From assembly GCA_026826555.1 (NCBI GenBank), contig JAKSZT010054324.1:1387694-1451693 (forward strand): a stretch of DNA of 64,000 nt, in the 5' to 3' direction. Source of the DNA: Tolypeutes matacus (Eukaryota > Chordata > Mammalia > Cingulata > Chlamyphoridae). Position 1 is the first letter of the stretch. Each line of letters opens with the position of its first letter. Made by a program: the position numbers and the translations under genes. The notes under the pieces are model-generated. The model was not told the DNA's origin, searched no databases, and saw only the letters and a program-made list of their open reading frames with translations. This document shows positions 47,193-59,264 of this stretch, piece after piece.

Positions 47193-47681
47193 GGCCCTCT
47201 CAATCAGGAACAGAGTGGGCATCATCAACCCCAAATCCTCAGTATTAAGGAATGAACAAACATAACGGAGGAATACAATTATGGACCAAAGTAGACTTAA
47301 TATTGGAAGAACTTGTATCATTGACATAAAGGCAGTGGCCACCAGAGGTTCTGAGGGAAGGGAAAGGAATAGGTGTAACTTGAGGCATTTTGGGACATTG
47401 GAATTGTCCTGAATGACATTGCAATGATGGATACAGGCCATTATACATTTTGTCACAACCTATAAAATTGTGTAGTGTAAAGTGTAAACCGTAATGGTTA
47501 GTAGCAATGTTTCAATATGTGTTCATCAATTGTAACAAATGTACCACACTAATGAAAAATGTTGTTAATGGGCAAAAGCAGGAGAGAGGAAGGGTGGGGT
47601 ATATGGGAATCTCCTGTATTTTTTATGTAACAATTATGTAATTTAAAGTTTCTTTAAAAACAAAAAAAAATTTTTTTTAAA
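47193..47681 (+). mobile_element. 5'-truncated L1 3' UTR inserted in L1
   Basis: A 489-bp segment matching the 3' UTR end at 50.33-50.84 kb ('gggcatcatcaaccccaaatcctca', 'gccattatacattttgtca', 'gtaccacactaatg'). It is flanked by a perfect 13-bp duplication GAAACATACTACA (47180-47192 and 47682-47694). The A-rich 3' tail and missing 5' part are standard for L1 retrotransposition. Confidence 0.93.
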
Positions 47682-50600
47682 GAAACATACTACAAAGCTA
47701 CAGTGGTCAAAATAGCATGGTATTTGGCATAAAGTTAGACACATTGATCAGTGGAATAGAATTGAGAGTCCAGAAATAGACCCTCACTTCTATGGCCAAC
47801 TGTTTTTTAACCTATCCTTTTTTAAAAAAATTTTTATGGCCAACTGGTTTTTGACAAACATACCAAGTCCATGTTAATGGGACAAATAGTCTCTTCAACA
47901 AATGTTACTTGGAGAACTGGATATCCATAACCAGAAGAATGAAAGAGGCCCCCTGTCTCACTCCCTATACAAGAAACAACTCAATATGGATCAAAGAAGT
48001 AATATAAATGCCAAGACCATAAAACTACTAGAAGAACATATAGGGAAACATCTTAAAGATCTTGTGGTAGGTGGTGATTTCTTGGCTCTTACACCCAATG
48101 CATGTCCAAAAAAAGAAGGAAATAAATAAATGGGACCTGCTCAAAATTAAATATTTTTGTACCTCAAAGGACTTTGTCAAAAGTGTGAAAAAGAAACCAA
48201 CTCAATGGGAGAAAATATTTGGAAATCACATATCTGATAAGCATTTAATATCCATGATATATAAAGAAATGGTACAACTCAATAATAAAAAGGCAAATGA
48301 CCCAATTAAAAAAATGGGCAAAAGACTTGAATAAACATTTGTCCAAAGAAGAAATACAAATGGTGAAAAAACACATGAAAAAATTTTGAACATCACTAAT
48401 GATTAGGGGAATACAAATCAAAGCTACAAAGAGATATCATTTCACACCTATTAGAGGGGCCACTACTAAAAAGTCAGAAATCTACAAGTGTTGGAGAAGA
48501 TGTGGAAAGATAGAAATGCTTATTCACTGTTGGTGGGAATTTAGAATGGTGTAGCCACTGGGAAGGACAGTTTGGCAGTTCCTCAGGAAACTAAGTATAG
48601 AAATACCATATGATCCGGCAATCCTACTACTAGGAACATACACAGAAGAATTAAAAGCAGGGACGTGAACAGATATATGCACACCAATGTTCATCACATC
48701 ATTATTCACAATTGCCAAAAGTTGGGAGCAACCCAAGTATCCATCAACCAATGAATGGATAAACACAATATATATACACACACACAATGGAATAGTACTC
48801 CACTGTTAAGAAGGAATGAAATTTTGACACACGCAACAACATGGATGAATCTCGAAAACCTTATTTTGAGTGAAGTAAGCCAGTCACTAAAGAGCAAATA
48901 TTGCATGATCTCACTGATGTGAACTAAGGATATTGAGCAGACTCACAGAGGTAGAGTCTGAAAGATAGGTTACCAGGAGACAGAAAGCAAGTACAGAGTA
49001 GTGAGCTGAGGCTCAATCTAGGCAGAATCTATGGTAAGGTGGATGGGAGAGGTTTGGCAGTGGATGGGGATGATGGTGATGCAGCAACGCGAATGGGTCT
49101 ACAATGCTGGAATGTGGGTATGAGCAGGGTTGGGGGGATGGGTTGGGCTATCCATAGACATGGGAGGAGGGCAGGAGGAAGCAACAGGTGAACTCTGGGG
49201 AGGTTGAGGACTATGGTTTGAATACAATTGTGGGAATGTTCTTTTGGCAACTATTGTAGGGAAGTGTCGCTGGTGCAAGGTGTTGGCGTAGAGTGTGTGT
49301 GTGAGGGGGAAGGGTGCACCTGGGACATGACTCTACGGAATATGAATTTGTTCACGTGGTCATATGGTGTTATCTCAGTGTGTGGAGACCCACCCAATAA
49401 CCAACAAAATATTAAATTCCCATCCTGAGGAGTCTTGCTATGTTCTCTAATAGAGTGCCAAGAATCTCTGTACCTAATAAAAAGAAAACAGACCAATACA
49501 CCAAGCCCTTGATATCAATTGTAATTATGGACCTTATTCTTGTAAAATTGAAACATATCCTAATAATATCTATTGCCTAAGAGTTACTTCCTATAAACCT
49601 CCTTTTTACTCAATTGTGGCATCTCTAAGCCAAACTCAGGAAAAAAATGCACTACCTTCCTCCTGGCATGGGGAATGTCTCCTGGCAAAGAAATTCCTTG
49701 TCACCAGGGATTATTACTAAGCACCAATCAGCGATGCATTTGGAAAAGACCTTGACCAAAAGGGGGAAAAATTAAATACAAAGAGTTTTTATGGCAAAGT
49801 GATTTCAAAGTGAATAGGGAGGTCATTCTAGAGGTTACGCTTATGCACATCTCAGGAGGATCTCACTGATTGCCACAGTAAACAGTGCCTCAAACAGGGG
49901 GACTCCCAAGGGCTTTAGAGACATCTGAACACTATAGGCAAGACACTCCAGCCCCTGAAATCAGCACCCCATCAGTGGGCCTTACCTTGGAATATGTGAT
50001 AACCTATTTCCCCAATGTAACAGAGTAAGACTCATTTATAATTTCCCTATACAGGATTCGTCTATCCCTTTAATTAGAATCTGTAATTAGTACTATACCC
50101 ATTAAACATATGTCCAGAGACTTAAATCTTTGGTCTGTTCATATGCCAGTTTAGCCCTGTATCTCAGCAGAGTGTCAGCCAACACCTTCTCTCCAGTTCA
50201 TTGGACTCACCCAGGACAACTAACAAAATGATAATGATGGACAACACCCATCCCCAAAAGCAAAGAGTACCTACAACTTACAGCAAACAGTTCCTTCCAT
50301 CTGCCCCATAAGATCTAAGTTCCCTTTCAGTCTGAAGCAGAGCAGGCATCACTATCCCCACATCCTCAAGATTGAGGTATGAACAAACATAAGAGGGGAA
50401 TGCAAACATGGACTAAAGTAGTCTTATTATTATTGTAGTAAGGGAAGAACTTATAACATTGATATAAAGATAGTGGTTACCAGAGCTTCTGAGGGGTGGG
50501 GAAGGGAAGAATAAGTAGAACATTGAGCATTTTTAGGGCATTGGAATTGTTCTGAATGATATTGCAATGATGGGTAAAGGCCATTATACATTTTGTCAAA

Positions 50601-50835
50601 ACCTATAAATTGTACAGTGCAAAATATAAACCATAATGTAAACTATAGACCATGGTTAGTAACAATGCTTCAATATTTGTTTATCAATTGTAAAAAATGT
50701 ACCACACTAATGTAAGATGTTATTAATAGGGGAAAATATGAGAGGGGAAGGGAGTGGGTCATATGGGAATCCCCTATATTTTTGACATAACTTTTCTGTA
50801 ATCTAAAACTTCTTTAAAAGTAAAGTTTAAAGAAT
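47682..50835 (+). mobile_element. L1 ORF2 end and long 3' UTR
   Basis: ORF2 resumes at 'aaagctacagtggtcaaaata', and sequence related to the classic L1 3' end follows to about 48.92 kb ('ccatcaaccaatgaatggataaac'). From there about 1.9 kb of sequence without L1 coding similarity continues to 50835, ending in the same block as the copies at 1-870 and 47193-47681. The shared ends show this is the 3' UTR. Near 47791-47858 a short duplication of 'tatggccaactg' brackets a 25-30-bp A/T-rich insert. Confidence 0.8.
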
Positions 50836-52624
50836 TGCCCAGAAAATACACAAAACAAACAAAAGTCATAGGACTTTAAAAAAAGATGGCAATTTAATTG
50901 TGGATGGAAAGTTAATGTACACAGTTTAATAACCCAAATATATGTTGTTACAGTATATAAATATCAGAGGAGAATCAATAGAGCCAAAATTATTGAATAT
51001 CGTTTCAGAAAATATGAACTTGAATTGAAATTTTCCCACCTTAACTCCATAAAGGAGCTAAAGAGTCAAAGAGTTATAGGCATATGCTTTTATATTATTT
51101 ACCCAATTATCAATATTCAGTATATGTCAAAATTATATACATTTATGTTCATTTAGCAAATTTAAACTGTTTTTGTACATTCTAGATATATGCATTAAAG
51201 TGTTTTAGGATGTTTTTGACTACTCATAAAATTTGTTTTCATACTGATGGAAAGAAACTCCAAAGATAATAGCACTTTTTTTTTGTTCTCAATGTAGATG
51301 TCTCACTATATATTTTTTTCTCTGTATCCTTTTATAAGTCAGGGAGTGTGACATTCATATTTGGATCATTTATATTAGTTAAGATAACTTTGGCTAATGT
51401 AATCAAATAGCAAAAACTATTTGTAAATTCATTAATTAGATTTCTGTTTCTTGCATTAAATTAAGTAAAGGTTGCCTAGTTGAGACTTTTAATTAAACAC
51501 TTTCACACACATACACACAATGATCAAAAAGGAGATAGGAATTTGGTTTCACATACTTGTGATATTTGGCATATTTATGGTTATAGACTTTCAAGAAAAC
51601 TGGAATTAAATAAGAATGTGAAGGACTTATATATGCAGATATATGTCTGGTAGATTGGATGAGAAAGTACTGGGAGAAGTGAAAATAAGATTGAATGGTG
51701 GTGTCTCCAAAGGAAAATTCATCAAAATGGAAGAAGGAATCTTGCACAATCAATCAGATTTCACAGTTGGGTTCCAAGAATATCATGACAGCTGTTTAAT
51801 TTTGGGTACTTATCTCATCTGAGACACCAAGAGGCTGTAACCTAAACTCTATAATGCCAATAAATGATAGCTGCTTTTCATCACTTCAATGTAATAAGTA
51901 CTCAATAAGTAAATGCTTATGGGTTATTAAGTGTGCGATTAAAACACAATGATTACTTTGCCAAAGTTTACTATCCACAGCAAACCAAGTATTTTTTGCT
52001 TAAGCTAAACGTTTATTCATTTCTTTCTATAAATGCTTTTTTAGATTTAGTATAAATGTTCTTTGCAACCAGCTCTAGTAGTACAGGCATATAATAAGTA
52101 ACGGAAAAATATTCCCTATTTGCCCCACCCCAAATGAAACTAGTTTTAAACATTTGGTGTGTACTCTTCAGACTTTATTTTAAGTGTATAGAAAATGCAT
52201 GTGTGTGTACATTTATATAAATGTTCACATTTATATATGTTTTTAAAAATAGAAACTGCTATACAATTATAGATACTGATAATCAGTTTTCTTTTTTCAC
52301 TTCATAATGTACAATGGAATTTTGTTCTTGTTACTACATTTTTTTGTCTACTAGATTGCTATAATTTATATAAACATCTCATTCATTCATTTACTCATTC
52401 ATTCATTTATGGATATTTAAGTTATTCCCACTACTATATTATTATAAAAAATTACAGTAAGCATTCTTATAAAAATACCTTTGTACACCTGTACTATAAT
52501 TGTGTTATTTGAATAAAGACAAAAATCCTTGACCTGTCTTCTGAGAAAAGCCAGATTCGACAACTGCCAACCTTTGGACCAGAGGCAAGAGGTCATGCAT
52601 CTTCCCACCCAAAAGCTTTTCCAC
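50836..52624. other. Spacer holding the second direct repeat copy
   Basis: AT-rich. The stretch 51640-51870 pairs with 41695-41945. Around 52300-52510 the order 'catttatggatatttaagttattccc' to 'acctttgtaca' resembles a common old mammalian repeat that I cannot name. A CATT-rich patch is at 52380-52410. Confidence 0.5.
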
Positions 52625-52960
52625 ATGATACCCTGCCTTTCCTCCTAAATAAGCTATTCCTACTCCGTTATCAAATACTAGCTTAAATATAACTTCTTGA
52701 TGTTTCTGATTATATTACTTACACTTATGGATTTTCTCATTACATAAGGCATCTTTACGTTCTTGCAGTTGTCAAAGAAATACACACATATACATACACA
52801 TGTATACTTTTTAAAATTAATTCTATTTCCTTCACAAGATTATAATCTCAACAAAAGCAATGTCATTTCCTTTTTTGCTCATGACTTTATACCCAACATA
52901 AAAATCAATTCCTCTACCATATTAAGTGATTAATAACTATTTCTTAAATGATTAAACTAA
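52625..52960 (+). mobile_element. L2 LINE 3' fragment
   Basis: 'aataacttcttgatgtttct'-type spacing, 'acaagattataatctcaacaaaag', 'tgctcatgactttatacccaa' and the terminal 'aagtgattaataactatttctt' follow L2 3'-end order. Confidence 0.65.
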
Positions 52961-53119
52961 CAATTGCCTATGATCACTTTAAAAACCTTATAAAAATTTA
53001 ATTTGGTTGCTTTGTATTTATGGACTAATAGGGGAAGAATTCATGCTTTCAAATATTTATTCAGCTTCTTTTACATCTTTCCTGATAATTTTAGAGGTTT
53101 GATTTATCAGCTTATAGGC

Positions 53120-53578
53120 TGTATTAATTTCCTATTGCTGCTGTAACAAATTGCCACAAATTTAGTGGCTTAAAACAACATAGACTTTTTATTTTGCAGT
53201 TCTTAAGGTCCAGAGTCTGAATTTATGGGGCCAAAATCAAGTTGTTGGCAGCATTTCTTGTGGGTACTACAGAAGATAAACCATTTCCTTGCTCTTTTCA
53301 ACTTCAAGAGGCCATCTGCATTCCTTGGTCCCTTCTTCCATCTTTAACATGCATCACTCCAATTTCTGCTACTGTAGTTATATCCCTTTTCTCTGGCTTT
53401 GACCTTCTTGTCTCACTCTTAAAAGGCCCTAGTGATGACATTGGGCCCACTAGGATAATATAGGATAATCTCCCCAACGATGATTCTTACTTAATCACAT
53501 CTGCACATTTCCTTTTGCCATAGTCACTGATCTGGAGATTAGGATGTAGAAATCTTTGGAGATTTCCTCCCTACTGTA
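53120..53578 (-). mobile_element. MLT1 solo LTR, antisense
   Basis: Plus-strand reading starts 'tgtattaatttcctattgctg' with 'acaaattgccacaaatttagtgg' and ends with 'ttaatcacatctgcac' and 'aggatgtagaaatctttgg'. Old MaLR LTR with no internal region. A 73-codon frame inside is accidental. Confidence 0.85.
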
Positions 53579-54180
53579 TAGGTTTTGCTCATTCTTTGCA
53601 TCTGATTGGGTTTTTTATTTGTATTTTTACTAGTTTATGTAAACAAAAGATTTGATATTACTTATTCTGATTAATTATTAGTAACATTTAGGAGAGTTAG
53701 TATTTAGAAGAAACCATACTACTGATATGATAGTTCTTACAAATTAGTGGTTGTTGGTTTGATTTTCTTGAAAAATATGGGCAAGTAATTCTTCCAAATA
53801 CCAGTTTTCTTTTTAACCAAGTAATTTGTGCTATACACCTGGTCACTGATTTTTTTTGAAATAATGTTTTAGATTTTCATTTAATCTCCGCTTTTGTTTT
53901 ATTCATAGCACCCTGTTTTTGTTTTATCAATGTGAACTCTTCTTGAATTTCTGACATTATAAATTAGATAATTTCTTATTTTTCTATTTTCTTGAAAGCT
54001 GGTTTTTTTGTTTGTTGCATTAGCACTGCTTTCATACTCTTGACTTTCCTTAAATGTCCAATGATAATTGATTATCCATTCAAATAAATAATAGAGAGCA
54101 GATATTGATCAGCATTTGAAACTAGTGGGTTTTCTTATAAAAATAATTGTTTCTCTAAGAGTGATGACAAATCTCTGGTC
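53579..54180. other. Spacer, nothing recognised
   Basis: T-rich sequence without gene or nameable repeat. Its last 13 bases are the target duplication of the next SINE. Confidence 0.4.
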
Positions 54181-54366
54181 TTTTTTTTTTTTTTTAAAGA
54201 TTTTATTTATTTATTCATTTATCCCCCCCTTGCTGCTTGTGCTCGCTGGGTCACCTAACCACGCCGTGCGGGCGGGCTTGCCTTCACCAGGAGGCCCCGG
54301 GAACCGGGCCCGGGGCCTCCCATATGGTAAACGGGAGCCCTACTGATTGAGCCACAGCTGCTTCCC
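54181..54366 (-). mobile_element. tRNA-derived xenarthran SINE, well preserved
   Basis: Minus-strand copy almost the same as 8258-8441, including 'gcgagcacaagcagcaagg' and the AAATAAAT-type tail. CAAATCTCTGGTC is repeated exactly on both sides (54168-54180 and 54366-54378). Confidence 0.95.
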
Positions 54367-54749
54367 AAATCTCTGGTCTTGATAAGTGAGTAGACATGTG
54401 CTTCAGACATTTGGAGCAAACTAAAGTTTGCAAACTAAAATACTATTTTGCTTCTCTTTTTTATTTCTGCCATGCCAACTAGGGGATGCTATATATAATT
54501 CCTTCATTTTGCTTAGATAGCTGGTTTTGCTAACTATGTTGGTTAAATCAGTACACATTCTTTCAGTAGACCCTCTATGTCTGGTTGCAGATTTGTATGG
54601 CTGTATTTAGTTTTATTGATGATTTAAACAAGAGGGCCTTTATTTTCCATGAAGTTTTCAATGTAACTGGTTGACTTTCCTTTCCTGACTATTTGGTATG
54701 TTATATATTTATTTAAGTTTTATACTTCTCCTATCTTTTCAGTTAGGCT
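54367..54749. other. Spacer, nothing recognised
   Basis: AT-rich, T-leaning sequence without gene or nameable repeat. Confidence 0.4.
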
Positions 54750-54871
54750 TTGTTTTGTTTGCTTGTTTGTTGTTGTTGTTGTTTTGGGTGGTACTGGGGA
54801 TTGAACCCAGGACCTTGTACATGGGACATGGGAAGCAGGTACTCAAGTGGTTGAGCCGCATCTGCTCCCCA
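54750..54871 (-). mobile_element. tRNA-derived SINE, 'ggtactggggattgaaccc' subfamily
   Basis: On the minus strand it reads 'ggggagcagatgcggctcaa', then 'ctgggttcaatccccagtac', then a (CAA)n-(CAAA)n tail seen here as (TTG)n. It differs from the 54181 copy in the box-B region and lacks the longer body. Confidence 0.88.
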
Positions 54872-56040
54872 GTGAGATTTTTAAGAAGGTCATCGAATCC
54901 CATGTTTCTAAACAAATAGGTGTTGAGTGTTCAGTAGTTTCTATGCACGTATCTGAACACAGACAAGGGATTCATGGTCATTGGTCCAAGGTGGCCCAGT
55001 GGAGGAGACAGAAGAAATTGCAATGTATTGTACTAAATGCTATTGAATTGGAAAACATGAGACGTCATGTTTAAGGAGGAGAAGATATACTAAAGCCAGC
55101 CTGGGGCTTTGGGACTGTTCTTAGAAGAGAAAATGCTTCTGCTGAGTCTTGAAGGATATATAGGATTTAAACAAGTAAAAGTAGCTGGGAAAGCCCAGAA
55201 TGAAAAGCTTCAAAGAGAGTTCTAGGTAGGGGACTAAAATATAATAAAAATAACCCCAAAATCTTTCCCTTCATTAACGTTTAGTTGTCACATCTAGAAT
55301 AAAATATTCACTGGCAGAAGGAAAGGAATGTTTACAAACTGGTCCCTGGTCAACTCTTTCTTTATTCCTCAGTGTTCTTCACAGCACAGGGAAATTTTGT
55401 GTTCAATGAGGCATGGTGCTGGAAAGTACCTAAAACATTTTTATGTCAATGCCCAAATGACCACAGATCCCTTCCTTCTTTTGAAAGTCATTCAGCCTTA
55501 TGATAAAGAAAAATATGGCAGCTGATTAATTTTTGTAGCTATGTCTCTCGTTTTATGACCCCCAGATGTTCCCTGCTCCTCCATTTAAACAGTACACACT
55601 CAGCAAAGCATGAACATATTTGTTTTCCAATGTGCAATTAAAACAGCCTAAACTCTAGAGACCATAAGCAATATTATTTGACATTGTGTGGGCTGTAGTT
55701 ACAATATTCACCAACCAAATTGTTAAAAAAAAAGAGGTTAATGAAATTGCTTTGCTTCTTTTAAATCAAAAAAGTATACTGCTGAGTAAATTTATTTATT
55801 TTGATTTCTTTTTCTCTCTCCCTTTCTGTCTCCATTTTGCCCTACTTTTACATTTTTTAACGGTGTGACTCAAATAATTCTCATTCATTTTGTACTACTT
55901 ATTCTCTCATATATAATGTATCTGTTTGTTTTTATAGAGTATTATTCTTTTTTCTCTAGTTTTTCAATAATGTGTATTTTTCTCAAATAAAATTGCTAGG
56001 CTCTTGCAAGCAGGTTTTGAATAATCCTTCTCTCACATCA
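54872..56040. other. Spacer, no confirmed gene
   Basis: Part (about 55080-55260) resembles the unnamed dispersed sequence noted at 7.5-8.2 kb ('gctgagtcttgaagga'). The rest is AT-rich with no repeat or gene I can name. Confidence 0.4.
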
Positions 56041-56270
56041 TTTTATAAAACAAATCAATTTTATTGATACCTATTAATAAAGCATACAATTTATCCAAAA
56101 TGTGCAATCAATGGTATTTGGTATAATCACATAGTTGTGCCTTCATCACTTCAATCATTCTTAAAGCATTTTCATTATTTCAATAATAATAAAAAACAAA
56201 TAACAAGAAAATGCCTTACCTCTCAATCTCTCTTTTTCTCATTGTATATAGCTGTTATTTCTGACTATTC
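56041..56270 (-). mobile_element. Antisense L1 3' end, left arm of inverted pair
   Basis: Reverse complement of the L1 3' end at 57003-57240, from 'acaaatcaattttattgata' through 'ggtatttggtataatcacatag' to 'tatatagctgttat'. The arms are clearly diverged from each other. Confidence 0.85.
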
Positions 56271-56299
56271 TTGCACAATTATTTATTTGTTTATTAAGC

Positions 56300-57240
56300 A
56301 GTTTTAATAAGATATATTCATATACCATATGACCTATCCGAAGTACATATATCCAGAAGAACTGAGAGCAATGGCACAAATGGATATCTGCACACCGATG
56401 TTCATAGCAGTGTTATTAATGAAAGCCAAAAGTTGGAAACAACCCAGGTGTCCATCAACTGATGAATGGATAAACAAATTGTGGAGTATACACAGGATGG
56501 AATATTATGCACCTATAAGAAAAGAATGATATCATGAAACATATGACAACTTGGATCAACCTGGAGGACATTATGTTGAGTGAAGCAAGCCAAACACAAA
56601 AGGACAAACACTGTATGATTGTACTATTATGAACTAAATATATTAAGTGAATTCATGGTTAATAATTAGAATATAGGTCACCAGAAAATACAATGACAGT
56701 AGAGAATGGAAAGCTTATTATTAATCTGTGCAGAATTGGTTAAAAGGTTGTTTGTAAATCTTTGGAAATAGAAATGGTGAGAACACATCATGGTGTTTGT
56801 GACTAGCAGAGCTATTAAATGGGTATGACAGTGGTTTAAGAGGAAAGGACATTTATATTACTAGAAGGAAAGCTAAAAAATTTAACATGGGACTGTATAA
56901 CATAGTGAAACCTCATGTAAAGTATGAGTATGGGTGATATTATCTATATAAGACTGTTTTTACAAAAATTTAAATACAAATGTATTTGAGAGAAGGAAAC
57001 AAAATAACAGCTATGTATGGCGAGGGAAGCATAGAAAGATTGAGAGGTGATGAGTTTTAGTTTTTTGTTTGTTTTGTTTTTGTTTTTTAGTATTACTATT
57101 ATTATTGGAATAATGAAAATGCTCTAACAATGACTGGAGTGATGAATGCATAACTATGTGATTATACCAAATACCACTGTATACTTTGGATGGATTTATG
57201 ATTTATTAATATGTATCAATAAAATTGATTTGTTATAAAA
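56300..57240 (+). mobile_element. Sense L1 3' end, right part of inverted pair
   Basis: Begins near 'ccatatgacctatccgaag' and 'tatccagaagaactgagagc', then 'ccatcaactgatgaatgga', and ends 'caataaaattgatttgtta', a sense L1 3' region. The last 240 bp pair with the left arm. Part of this 3' UTR (56.61-56.78 kb) also matches the minus-strand L1 near 59.3-59.45 kb. Confidence 0.85.
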
Positions 57241-57249
57241 AAGAGAGAG

Positions 57250-58830
57250 AAGATATATAACACCAATATCAGGAATGAAAGGAACATAAATACAGATTGT
57301 AAAGAACTTAAAATGATAATTGCAAAACATGATTATGTTCATGCCAATAGTTAATGCCAATAGTTCAACATCCTAAATCAGGGGTCTGTAAAATTTTACT
57401 GCAAAGGGCCATGTAATAAATATTTTAGATTCTGAGGGGTATGATATATATAGACAAACGGATTAATAGAGAGTGTACAAACAGAGGCATAGATACATAG
57501 TTATTTGATTTTTGTAAAATCTGCCAAAGTAATTTAATGACAGAAGATGGTCTTTTAACAAATGATGTGGAATGAAGTATATTTTATATAGAAAAAATGA
57601 CTCTTGATTCTTATCTCACATATAAAAACTTTACTCAAAATGGATCATAGGTCTAAGCGTAAAAGTTAACACTAAAAAGCTGGTTGAAGAAAATATCAGA
57701 GAAAATCTTTGTAGCCTTGTGTTAGACAAAAATATATTAAATAGGATACAAAGAGTCTAAACCATGAAAGAAAATTTAATAAATTGATCTCTTCTAATAT
57801 AAAAGTCTGTGTTCTTCAAAAGCACTAAAAAATGAAAAGGCAATCAAGACACTGTGAGAAAATATACATAATATACATATCTGAAAAAATTTATACCCAG
57901 AATATATCAAGTAAGGTTACAACTCAGTAAGAAGAAGACAAACAACTGAATAAAAATTGGCAAAAAGTTTGAGCAGACCTTTCATGAATAAAGGTATAGA
58001 AGTAACCAAAAAGTTAATGAAAATATGGTCAATACCACTATCTAGACATCAGAGAACTGCAAAGTTTTACCACTACACACTGAGAAAAATAGAAACAATT
58101 ACAATTGACAATAGCAAATGTTGGTAGGGATGTACAGCAAGTGGAACTCTCATATTTTGCTAGTAGAAATATAAATAGAAAAAAACCGCTTTGTGGGAAA
58201 TGCATGTGGCCCAAGCAGTTGGGCACCTGCTACAACATGGGGGTGCCCGGCTTGGTTCCCACTGCCTCCTAAAAAAGATGAGCTGACACGACAGGCTGGG
58301 GCAGCTAGCTGATGCAGTGAGATGACGCAACGAGGAGACACAATGAGGAAACACAATGAGAGACACAACGAGCAGGGAGTGGATGTGATGCAAGCGATTG
58401 GGCGACTCCCTCCCACATGGGAGGTCCTGGGTTCAGTTTCCAGTGCCTTCTAAAAAGAAGATGAGCAGACGCAGAGAGCACACAACCAACAGATACAGAG
58501 AGCAAACAGTGAGTGCAAGCAACTTGAGGGGGGGCAGATAAGATAAATCTAAAAAACCACCACTTTGTGTAATAGATTGACAGTTTGTTATAAAGTTAAA
58601 CACACTTTAACATTTGACCCAGTACATTCCAAGTATTTACCCAAAAGAGATGAACACTGTTGTCCTCAGTACTTTCCAGGTACATATTGGTGGTTGATAT
58701 GTTCTATATCATGATTATGTGACTACTTAGGGTATCCATTTGCCAAAACTTATCAGACTGCAAATTTAAAATGAGTTCATTTAACTGGGTGTAAGTTATT
58801 CCCCAATCAGTTATTAAAACAATTTTAATG
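57250..58830 (+). mobile_element. Older L1 ORF2 fragment
   Basis: 'aaaatggatcataggtcta' (57639), 'aatatatcaagtaaggttacaactcag' and 'gacaatagcaaatgttgg' are sense ORF2-end sequence, more diverged than the L1 at 42-50 kb. It is interrupted by a short DNA-transposon-like piece (about 57377-57445) and a SINE dimer (58196-58549). Confidence 0.65.
58196..58549 (+). mobile_element. Dimeric tRNA-derived SINE
   Basis: Two SINE units in tandem. The first runs from 58196 ('ggaaatgcatgtggccca', 'ggcttggttcccactgcct'), with a body of 'acacaatgaggaa' repeats. A second head starts at about 58374 ('gggagtggatgtgatgcaag', 'gggttcagtttccagtg') with its own body. The sites 'aaaaaccgctttgtg' and 'aaaaaaccaccactttgtg' flank the pair, suggesting that the two units inserted as one. 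Confidence 0.8.
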
Positions 58831-59264
58831 GTGTTGCTGTATTCTGCACCAGATCTTTTTCAAGCATGGTGGCACAGGGTGAAAAATATGTTTAAAAATA
58901 GTCTCAAACTACAAAAATTATCACCTACTACAACTGGTCAGAAAATAAAAATATAAGCCTTCTTTCATTTTTGAGTGCCAAATGTCTGGGTTTTCAAATT
59001 ATATTTTTTCTTTTTTTCAGCTAATTCAGTGATCAGTATAAAAGGACATAGAATGTTCAAGGACTGGTTCTTTCTAAATAAATTGGGAATTATGTAAATT
59101 ATCCAGTAACATGGACTAGCATTTATTATCTACCAGGAATCATGCTAACAATCTTATATTGGCAGTTGCAGAGACTAAAGCTGAGATACACGTCAGACTT
59201 TCACTTTTAACCACTGTCATATCCCTATATTAGCACTGCTAGTTACAAACACAAACATGATGTG
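58831..59264. other. Spacer, possible MIR trace
   Basis: AT-rich. 'agcatttattatctaccaggaatcatgctaa' (about 59118) may be antisense MIR. Nothing else is seen. Confidence 0.4.
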
